Below are positions 27,102 to 34,339 of a stretch of DNA of 46,883 bases, piece after piece (position 1 is the first letter of the stretch; the number at the start of each line of letters is the position of its first letter). The stretch is from assembly GCA_049889395.1 (NCBI GenBank), contig JBMHDM010000022.1, positions 1-46,883 of the forward strand. The letters run 5' to 3'. Origin of the DNA: UBA3537 sp049889395 (GTDB lineage Bacteria; Bacteroidota; Bacteroidia; Flavobacteriales; Flavobacteriaceae). A program made the position numbers and the translations under genes. The notes beneath the pieces are model-generated. The model searched no databases. It worked only from the letters and a program-made list of their open reading frames with translations, and was not told the DNA's origin.

Positions 27102-28034
27102 TTAGTGCGTTACGTTTAAATTGTAGTATTTAACATAACAAAAGCCTTGCGGATCGGTCGTTCCCAAGTAGTTCCCTGCTTTGAAATAGTTATTATACTG
27201 CCATTTTTCTAAACTGAGGTCTTGATATATGACTGGAGCTTCTTGATTAAGTTGCACTTCAATTTGAGTCGCACTGGCGGTAATTCTAAAGTCAAATGGT
27301 TCATAACCAACGAAGCCCAGGTTGTCTTTATCGTCAGTCCAAAAGTTATTCGAACTAGTATAGGGCTGAATCAGGTCAGAGCCAGAAGTAGACTCATCAA
27401 CAAGTACTTTTTTATGAGACCATATGTAGCCATCTTTCCAATAAATTTTAATTAATGGTGGTCCGTTGGTAGAAGAAAAATTATAAGTTTCCATATCTTC
27501 CTCTGAAATAATACCATGTATTTGCATGACAATTACTTTATGATAATCAGAGCTAGAATCGTTGTCTTGTGAGATTAAAGATACCTTGAGACGTCCTGTC
27601 ATTTCACCACCATCGCTCAAACTCCAATTATCAAGTGCATTTTCAGGATTAATTAATTCACGTAACTCTGTCCGAGAATAAGAACTGTTCGTGGTGGAAG
27701 TGTCTGGAAAAGTATAAAAAACAATGGAGCCGTCTGAAGTATCATCATACATGTAGGGACTGACCGCGGTTAAAGTTCTATAACCATTATTAACCAATTG
27801 ATCTGGATAATATTCATCTGGCTTTCCGTTTTCATTTTCATCAACAGGTAAAGTTAATTTCCAGTTTGTAAAATCGATATCAGCATACTGCTCCATATTA
27901 GAAGATCCGTCACCACCACCATTAGAATTTCCACTATTGGGATCGTAGTACGGAACAGACGAATCTTCCTTACTGGAACATGACATAATCGTAAAACAAA
28001 AAACAATTAATAATCTAATAAAGTTGAAGATCAT
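27102..28034 (-). CDS. PL7-family alginate lyase lipoprotein
   Basis: With the ATG at 28034 the product has 310 residues: a lipoprotein signal with cysteine 19 (TIMSCSS), a Gly/Ser/Asn-rich linker (31-46), then a PL7 domain opening with DFTNWKLTLPVDENENG. Family motifs are complete: RTELRE (121-126), QIH (171-173) and YFKAGNYLG (283-291). The open frame extends to 28091, but that extension would run through the two operators and the -7 box and would spoil the signal peptide. The opening motif resembles flavobacterial exolytic PL7 enzymes, so exo activity is possible. It is the first gene of the upstream alginate operon. Confidence 0.92.
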   Translation of the reverse strand: MIFNFIRLLIVFCFTIMSCSSKEDSSVPYYDPNSGNSNGGGDGSSNMEQYADIDFTNWKLTLPVDENENGKPDEYYPDQLVNNGYRTLTAVSPYMYDDTSDGSIVFYTFPDTSTTNSSYSRTELRELINPENALDNWSLSDGGEMTGRLKVSLISQDNDSSSDYHKVIVMQIHGIISEEDMETYNFSSTNGPPLIKIYWKDGYIWSHKKVLVDESTSGSDLIQPYTSSNNFWTDDKDNLGFVGYEPFDFRITASATQIEVQLNQEAPVIYQDLSLEKWQYNNYFKAGNYLGTTDPQGFCYVKYYNLNVTH

Positions 28035-28039
28035 AAAAA

Positions 28040-28069
28040 TTGGTTTACCAAATTGGTTTACCAAAAATA
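28040..28069 (-). promoter_or_regulatory. double palindromic operator plus -7 box upstream of the first PL7 gene
   Basis: A perfect 13-bp tandem repeat, TTGGTTTACCAAA twice (28040-28052 and 28053-28065), forms two palindromes 13 bp apart. The minus-strand -7 box TATTTTTG (28069-28062) overlaps the distal copy at the same offset as at susC. A -33 TTTG (28092-28089) stands 19 bases further upstream. The chosen ATG is at 28034, so a bound repressor would cover promoter, transcription start and leader. Confidence 0.72.
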
Positions 28070-28177
28070 GCAAAATATATTTATTATCCAAAAAATTAAA
28101 ATAAAAAGAACTAAAATGATAAAAACCTTAACGATTTTTTAGTACTATATTAACTATCTTTACAATTTGGATTTAAA

Positions 28178-30346
28178 GTGATAAAAATTTCTCAAAAAAC
28201 GCTCGACGATTTAGAATTTGATGCTGTTATATCTCAGGTTGCCGCATTTTCTATAACCCATCTCGGGCGTACATCAATTCAATCACTTACGCCGTTTGAG
28301 CGTAAAGAAGAGACCATTTTTCGTTTAAATCTAGTTCATGAGTTCGTTTCCTCTTTTGATAATGAAAATCGTATTCCAAACCATGGCTTTGACGATATCA
28401 CAAAGGAGTTAAAGCTGTTGGAAATCGAAAATAATTTTTTAGAAATTGAACAATTTCGAAAAATAGCATCGCTTTCAATCACTACCAATACACTTCTAAA
28501 ATTTTTCAAAAAATTTCACGAATATTACCCCCTTCTATTTGAAATTTCTGATAAATTGGAACCAACAAAGATGATTTCAAATGAAATCGAAAGTGTTGTG
28601 GATAAATACGGAGATATTCGTAACGACGCTTCTGAAGAGCTATATCGCATACGAAAATCAATACAAAGCGTTAGAACCAAAATTAATACCAGTTTTAATG
28701 CCGCTTTGAGTCACTACAATAGTGCAGATTATTTGGATGAAATTCGAGAAACGGTTATGGAAAATCGTCGGGTGTTAGCTGTAAAAGCCATGTACCGTCG
28801 AAAGGTTAAAGGCAGTATTTTGGGGGCCAGCAAAACTGGAAGCATAGTATATATTGAACCAGACGCCACCCATCAATATCAGCGAGAATTAAACAATTTA
28901 GAATTTGAGGAAACAGAAGAAATAAAGCGAATTTTAATTGGCCTAACAAACTTTATTAGAGGGTTTAAACCGCTGCTTAGCCAATATCTAGAATATTTGA
29001 CCTTGATTGATGTGTTGTATGCTAAAGCTAAATATGCCAATTCAATTGGGGCCATACGGCCAATAATCACAGAACATCAGGAATTATTTCTGAAAGAGGC
29101 CTATCACCCACTTCTACTTGTCGCCAACAGAAACGAAGGACTAAAAACTTATCCCCAAACCATCGAAATGACGCCTAAGAGTAGAATTATTGTCATTTCC
29201 GGCCCCAATGCCGGTGGAAAAAGCATTACTTTAAAAACTGTCGGATTACTTCAGTTGATGCTACAATCGGGACTTTTAGTTCCCGTGAATGAACGCTCAA
29301 AAATGTTTTTTTTCGATGCTATTTTAAGCGATATTGGTGACAATCAGTCCATTGAAAATCACTTAAGTACATACAGCTACCGTCTCAAACAAATGAATCG
29401 ATTTCTTAAAAAATGTACGCAAAATACTTTGTTTTTAATTGATGAGTTTGGAACGGGAAGTGATCCTGAACTGGGTGGTGCTTTGGCCGAAACCTTTTTG
29501 GAAGTTTTTTATGAACGTGAAGCTTTCGGGATTATTACGACCCATTACAGCAATCTTAAATTGTTGGCGAATGAAATGCCACACATTCAAAATGCAAACA
29601 TGTTGTTTGACGAAAAAACGCTTTTACCTATTTTCAAATTAGTTATTGGCCAAGCAGGAAGTTCATTTACTTTTGAAGTGGCTCAAAAAAATGGAATCCC
29701 ATTTAGTTTGATTAATCGATCTAAAAAGAAAATTGAACGCGGTAAAATTCGATTTGACAAAACCATTGCCAAACTTCAAAAAGAACGCTCTAAACTGGAA
29801 AAAACCGAACGGGCTTTAAAACAAAACGAAGTCAAAAAAGGATTGGAAGCCGAACGCTTAGAAACGATCAGTCAAAAAGCGCAAAAAAAATTACAAAGTT
29901 ATCAAGAATTGTATGATAACAATCAACGGTTAATTTACTTGGGAAAAAAAGTTCAGGATTTGGCCGATAAATTTCAAACCAACAAACGCAAACGCGAATT
30001 ATTGGCCGAGCTATTTAAATTGGTTCAAATTGAAAATTCAAAAAAAGAAAAACTGTCCAACAAGCAGAAAAAAGCCAAACTAAAGGCTCAGAATCAGCTT
30101 CAAAAAGAAGTAGATCAAAAAGTGGCTAAGATCCGAAAGGAAAAAAAAGCCGCCAAAGAAAAAGCCGCACTAAAGCCCCCAAAACCCAAGCATGTATTCA
30201 AGGTTGGAGAATCCGTACGAATGGACGACGGCAAAGCTGTAGGTAGCATAGATAAGATTGAAAAAGGCAGAGCAGTGGTCAATTATGGATTGTTTACCAC
30301 AACGGTGAGTTTGGAACGTTTAGAATTTGTAAAACCAAAAAAATAA
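28178..30346 (+). CDS. MutS2-family ATPase lacking a C-terminal Smr domain
   Basis: A 722-residue MutS2-like protein beginning at a GTG. The core/lever region (1-320) is followed by the ATPase with Walker A GPNAGGKS near 342-349, Walker B TLFLIDEFGTGSDPELGGAL, and the conserved TTHYSNLK. A long, lysine- and glutamate-rich coiled coil follows (about 515-680). The protein ends in a small beta-rich KOW-like segment (VGESVRMDDGKAVGSIDKI), and there is no Smr nuclease domain. MutS2 proteins act in ribosome rescue or recombination suppression; without Smr, cleavage activity is not expected. It is divergent from the alginate locus and 4 bases before a DCC protein gene. Confidence 0.87.
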   Translation: MIKISQKTLDDLEFDAVISQVAAFSITHLGRTSIQSLTPFERKEETIFRLNLVHEFVSSFDNENRIPNHGFDDITKELKLLEIENNFLEIEQFRKIASLSITTNTLLKFFKKFHEYYPLLFEISDKLEPTKMISNEIESVVDKYGDIRNDASEELYRIRKSIQSVRTKINTSFNAALSHYNSADYLDEIRETVMENRRVLAVKAMYRRKVKGSILGASKTGSIVYIEPDATHQYQRELNNLEFEETEEIKRILIGLTNFIRGFKPLLSQYLEYLTLIDVLYAKAKYANSIGAIRPIITEHQELFLKEAYHPLLLVANRNEGLKTYPQTIEMTPKSRIIVISGPNAGGKSITLKTVGLLQLMLQSGLLVPVNERSKMFFFDAILSDIGDNQSIENHLSTYSYRLKQMNRFLKKCTQNTLFLIDEFGTGSDPELGGALAETFLEVFYEREAFGIITTHYSNLKLLANEMPHIQNANMLFDEKTLLPIFKLVIGQAGSSFTFEVAQKNGIPFSLINRSKKKIERGKIRFDKTIAKLQKERSKLEKTERALKQNEVKKGLEAERLETISQKAQKKLQSYQELYDNNQRLIYLGKKVQDLADKFQTNKRKRELLAELFKLVQIENSKKEKLSNKQKKAKLKAQNQLQKEVDQKVAKIRKEKKAAKEKAALKPPKPKHVFKVGESVRMDDGKAVGSIDKIEKGRAVVNYGLFTTTVSLERLEFVKPKK

Positions 30347-30349
30347 GCC

Positions 30350-30733
30350 ATGATAGTCTTTTTTGATGGGGTTTGTAATCTATGTCAAAGTAGTGTGAAA
30401 TACCTTATCAAATATGATAGTAAGCAACAGCTAAAATTTGCTACACTACAAGGCCAATTTGCCAAACAAAATCTGAATCCAAATGACCTCAAAAGTTTAG
30501 ACAGTATCTTACTTTTCGATGGCCAAAAGGTGTACAAAAAAAGTGATGCTATTCTAAAACTGTGCACTGTTATTGGTCGTTGGCATAAACTGTTATTAAT
30601 AGGCTATTTCATTCCAACATTTTTAAGAGATTGGGCATATGACCTCATAGCCCAAAACCGCTATCAGTGGTTTGGCCAACAAGACCATTGCTTGGTTCCT
30701 ACAAAGGATTTAAAGTTTAGATTTTTGGAATGA
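30350..30733 (+). CDS. DCC-family (DUF393) thiol-disulfide oxidoreductase-like protein
   Basis: A 127-residue protein starting MIVFFDGVCNLCQSSVKY. The DGVCNLC segment (DxxCxxC) is the hallmark of DUF393/DCC proteins, related to thioredoxin-fold oxidoreductases. The rest of the fold is intact, with KSDAILKLC and a C-terminal RYQWFGQQDHC. Physiological role is unknown in most species. It starts three bases after the MutS2 stop and is probably co-transcribed; a functional link to MutS2 is not evident. Confidence 0.88.
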   Translation: MIVFFDGVCNLCQSSVKYLIKYDSKQQLKFATLQGQFAKQNLNPNDLKSLDSILLFDGQKVYKKSDAILKLCTVIGRWHKLLLIGYFIPTFLRDWAYDLIAQNRYQWFGQQDHCLVPTKDLKFRFLE

Positions 30734-30742
30734 AAACTTACC

Positions 30743-32068
30743 TCAACTAACCTCTTCCCAATGCTCGTCCCAATTTTTAGGTTTTGGGGTATGGAGTTTA
30801 CCCTCCAATTTTGCAATGAGGGTAGATACCGTCGCATCACCAGTGACGTTTATCACGGTACGGCACATATCCAAAGGACGATCGACGGCAAAAATAAGGG
30901 CGAGTCCAATAGCAAGTTTATCTGCGGGGAAACCAACAGATTCCAATACAATTACCAACATGACCATACCAGCACCAGGCACTGCAGCACTGCCAATGGA
31001 GGCCAACAAAGCCGTAAGGACAATCATCAATTGATCTGTAAAAGTCAAATCAAAGTTTAAAGCTTGGGCAATAAAAACTGCCGCTACCGCTTGATACAAA
31101 CTTGTGCCATCCATGTTAATCGTTGCACCAACAGGCAATACAAAACTAGATACTTCTTTATCCACGCCCACATGTTCCTCAACTCGTTCCATAGTAACCG
31201 GTAGTGTCGCTGCACTACTACTGGTCGAAAAAGCCAATAACTGCGCCGGACTGATTTGCTTTAAAAACCAAAAAGGATTTTTTTTGGCAATTATAGCAAT
31301 TATAATCAAATAGAAACATACCATCACCAGCAATCCACCAATAACGACGGAGGCATAAAATAAAAGCGCATACAACAACTCTGGATCGCCAGAAGAAACC
31401 ACCACATTAGCCAACAACGCAAAGACCGCATAAGGGGCAGTTAGCATGATTAAATCGACCATTTTTAGAACAACATCATTCAATGAATCAAAAACATCTT
31501 TCAAAGGCTTAGCACTTTTTTCGCCGACCAAAAGCAGGGAAATTCCCAAAAACATGGCCAAGAAAATCACTTGAAGCATCAGTTTGTTGTTGCTCAAAGC
31601 CGAAAAGGCATTTTCAGGAATCATATCAACAACAAAATCAAGGGGCCCACTTTGTTGTTGGCGGGAAGCTTCTGCAATTTTCCCTTGTACACTACTATTA
31701 TTAGCATAGGTCTCTGTAAGTTTTGAAATAGTGGCATCAGAGACACCATCACCGGGATTGAAAATATTAACCAAAGTCAACCCGATGCTAATCGCAATGA
31801 TCGTTGTGATTACATATGTCACAATGGTCTTCACTCCAATCGACGCTAATTTAGAGATGTCTTTTAAATCGGAAATTCCTTTTATCAATGAGGCCAAAAT
31901 GAGCGGAACGGCAATGAGTTTTAGGAGTTTGACAAAAATAGTCCCTAATGGTTTAATCCAATTGGAAATGAAATGGTTTCCACCTTCAATTTGAAGCATC
32001 AGAAATCCAAAGACCACACCCAAGAGCATACCAATTAATATTTTCCAATGTAGGGCTATAGATCTCAT
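30743..32068 (-). CDS. dicarboxylate/amino acid:cation symporter (DAACS, GltP/DctA type)
   Basis: A 441-residue inner-membrane secondary transporter. The hairpin serine-rich motif AFSTSSSAATLPVTMERV, the NMDGTSLYQ motif and the C-terminal DRPLDMCRTVINVTGDA are the substrate- and cation-binding signatures of the glutamate/dicarboxylate family. Eight transmembrane helices with two re-entrant loops are expected. Substrate could be glutamate, aspartate, C4-dicarboxylates or neutral amino acids. It begins four bases after aroC ends, so the two share a transcript. Confidence 0.93.
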   Translation of the reverse strand: MRSIALHWKILIGMLLGVVFGFLMLQIEGGNHFISNWIKPLGTIFVKLLKLIAVPLILASLIKGISDLKDISKLASIGVKTIVTYVITTIIAISIGLTLVNIFNPGDGVSDATISKLTETYANNSSVQGKIAEASRQQQSGPLDFVVDMIPENAFSALSNNKLMLQVIFLAMFLGISLLLVGEKSAKPLKDVFDSLNDVVLKMVDLIMLTAPYAVFALLANVVVSSGDPELLYALLFYASVVIGGLLVMVCFYLIIIAIIAKKNPFWFLKQISPAQLLAFSTSSSAATLPVTMERVEEHVGVDKEVSSFVLPVGATINMDGTSLYQAVAAVFIAQALNFDLTFTDQLMIVLTALLASIGSAAVPGAGMVMLVIVLESVGFPADKLAIGLALIFAVDRPLDMCRTVINVTGDATVSTLIAKLEGKLHTPKPKNWDEHWEEVS

Positions 32069-32072
32069 AGGT

Positions 32073-33137
32073 TTAGAATTTTGATAATCGGTTTAAAAGC
32101 ATAAAATCCGCTAGAACTAAAGCAGCCATGGCTTCAACAATGGGGACAGCACGAGGAACTACACATGGATCATGACGGCCTTTACCTTGCATCTCAACAG
32201 TGTTTCCATTTTTATCAATCGTATCTTGAGTTTGCATCACGGTAGCAACAGGCTTAAATGCAACTCTAAAATAAATATCCATACCATTACTTATACCCCC
32301 TTGAATACCGCCAGAGTGATTGGTTTTTGTGGTGCCGTTAGTATTGAATGCATCATTATGCGCACTACCTTTCATTTTAACACCTTCAAATCCAGATCCA
32401 TACTCAAAACCTTTAACGGCATTGATCGATAACATGGCTTTCCCCAATTGAGCATGTAGGCGATCAAAAACGGGCTCACCCAAACCAACAGGGACATTTT
32501 TTATGATACAAGAAACGGTTCCACCAATGGTGTCTCCTTCTTTACGTATGGTTTTAATTTTTTCAATCATTTGGGCGGCCAATTCTGGATCTGGACAGCG
32601 GACCGCATTAGATTCTGTTTTTGACAAATCTAATGTTTGATAATTTCCAGTTAGATTAAGATCTCCAACAGATGAAGTGAAAGCTTGAATATCAATTGAA
32701 CTCAAAAACTGTTTGGCTATGGCCCCTGCCACGACACGACAGGCTGTTTCGCGAGCAGAGCTGCGACCGCCTCCTCTATAGTCTCTATTGCCATATTTTT
32801 CAGTGTAAGTAAAATCGGCATGACTGGGACGAAACACGTCTTTGATATGACTATAATCTTTGGATTTTTGATTGGTGTTTTTTATCATAAAACCAATGGG
32901 GGTTCCAGTAGTTTGACCTTCAAAAATTCCTGATAAGAATTCAACCGTATCAGATTCTTTGCGTTGGGTAACAATTTTGGATTGCCCTGGTTTTCGGCGA
33001 TCCATTTCAGATTGAATGGCATCAAAATTAATAGTCACCCCGGCTGGACAGCCATCGATAACGCCGCCAATGGCAACACCATGTGATTCACCAAAAGTGG
33101 TTAGTTTAAATATTGTACCGAAAGAATTCCCAGCCAT
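32073..33137 (-). CDS. aroC: chorismate synthase
   Basis: AroC converts 5-enolpyruvylshikimate-3-phosphate to chorismate using reduced FMN, the last common step of aromatic amino acid synthesis. The 354-residue protein has GESHG near the N-terminus, the central GGGRSSARETACRVVAGAIAK segment and the closing HDPCVVPRAVPIVEAM, all family signatures. Length is normal. It is followed at once by the DAACS symporter gene. Confidence 0.97.
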   Translation of the reverse strand: MAGNSFGTIFKLTTFGESHGVAIGGVIDGCPAGVTINFDAIQSEMDRRKPGQSKIVTQRKESDTVEFLSGIFEGQTTGTPIGFMIKNTNQKSKDYSHIKDVFRPSHADFTYTEKYGNRDYRGGGRSSARETACRVVAGAIAKQFLSSIDIQAFTSSVGDLNLTGNYQTLDLSKTESNAVRCPDPELAAQMIEKIKTIRKEGDTIGGTVSCIIKNVPVGLGEPVFDRLHAQLGKAMLSINAVKGFEYGSGFEGVKMKGSAHNDAFNTNGTTKTNHSGGIQGGISNGMDIYFRVAFKPVATVMQTQDTIDKNGNTVEMQGKGRHDPCVVPRAVPIVEAMAALVLADFMLLNRLSKF

Positions 33138-33201
33138 GAAGGTTTTTAATTTTATGAAATTGATTAAGATGTAAAATTAATAAAAACAATATGGAGTTTC
33201 G

Positions 33202-34338
33202 TTAAATCGAGATACAATTTTTCAAGGCCGTTTTATAAATTAATTCGTATTGCGGTACGATTGTATGGATATTAAACTGTTCGGCTGTAGTTTTCGCATC
33301 AGTTTTAAATTGTGCTAATGTTTCTTCAGATTTTAAAATATCAATCCCATTTTTGGCCATATCATTAATCGCACCAACTGGACTCAAAAAGCCAGAAATA
33401 CCATGACGATTGACTTCAGGTAAACCCCCAGAATTACTTGAAATAACAGGAACTCCTGAGGCCATAGCCTCCAAAGCCGATAGTCCAAAACTTTCTGTTT
33501 CGGAAGGTAATAAAAAGAGGTCACTAAAGCATAAAATTTTGTGAACTTCATCAGTGTTTCCAAAAAATACCACTTTGTCGTTTATATTAAGTTCTTGACA
33601 GAGGTGTTCAGCTTTTTTTCGTTCGGGCCCCTCTCCTATCATCATGAGTTTTGAAGGGATTTTGTTGTTAATACTCGCAAATATTCGAATAACATCTGGA
33701 ACACGTTTGACAGTTCTAAAATTACTGATATGAGTTATTACTCGCTCATGCGGTTGAGCCAAGAGATCCCGTTGGCATTCCTTCAGATTGGGTTTGTATT
33801 TGTCCAAATCAATAAAATTGGGAATTACTGATATATCTTTTTTAGTATTGAACAACCGTTGTGTGTCTTCTTTTAAATTATTCGAAACCGCTGTTACAGC
33901 ATCTGATTTATTGATACTAAAAGTAACTGCAGTTTTGTAGAAAGGATGACTCCCGACTAAAGTGATATCAGTGCCATGAAGTGTTGTAACAATAGGAAGT
34001 GAAATTCCTTCTTCATGAAGCATTTTTTTGGCCATATAGCCAGCATAAGCATGGGGAATCGCATAGTGAACGTGAAGAACATCAATATTGTGAACTTTAA
34101 CCATGTCAACAATTTTGCTAGATAACGCTAATTCATAGGGTTGGTAATGGAATAAGGGATAGTTCGGAACATGAACTTCATGAAAATGTACATTGGCGCC
34201 AATTAGCTCCAAACGAACAGGCTGACTGTAGGTTATAAAGTGGATTTCATGACCTTTTCTGGATAATTCCAAACCCAGTTCTGTGGCAACTACACCACTT
34301 CCACCATAGGTTGGATAACAAACTATTCCAATTTTCAT
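33202..34338 (-). CDS. bshA: N-acetyl-alpha-D-glucosaminyl L-malate synthase (bacillithiol pathway)
   Basis: A 378-residue GT4 glycosyltransferase that in the bacillithiol pathway joins GlcNAc from UDP-GlcNAc to L-malate. It begins MKIGIVCYPTYGGSGVVATELG, the highly typical BshA opening, and carries the GT4 segment LPSETESFGLSALEAMASGVPVI with its paired glutamates. The gene starts one base after the GH3-beta-lactamase gene ends, a conserved-looking coupling. bshB and bshC are not in the window. Confidence 0.92.
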   Translation of the reverse strand: MKIGIVCYPTYGGSGVVATELGLELSRKGHEIHFITYSQPVRLELIGANVHFHEVHVPNYPLFHYQPYELALSSKIVDMVKVHNIDVLHVHYAIPHAYAGYMAKKMLHEEGISLPIVTTLHGTDITLVGSHPFYKTAVTFSINKSDAVTAVSNNLKEDTQRLFNTKKDISVIPNFIDLDKYKPNLKECQRDLLAQPHERVITHISNFRTVKRVPDVIRIFASINNKIPSKLMMIGEGPERKKAEHLCQELNINDKVVFFGNTDEVHKILCFSDLFLLPSETESFGLSALEAMASGVPVISSNSGGLPEVNRHGISGFLSPVGAINDMAKNGIDILKSEETLAQFKTDAKTTAEQFNIHTIVPQYELIYKTALKNCISI

Positions 34339-34339
34339 A

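Noticed and set aside
28040..28065. 13-bp tandem repeat considered as a CRISPR or microsatellite remnant
   Set aside because: Only two copies, palindromic, overlapping a promoter, and matched by an equivalent pair at susC; a regulatory operator explains it.
28035..28091. 19-residue N-terminal extension of the upstream PL7 lipoprotein
   Set aside because: It would be encoded by the two operator repeats and the -7 box, and it spoils an otherwise good lipoprotein signal peptide starting at 28034.
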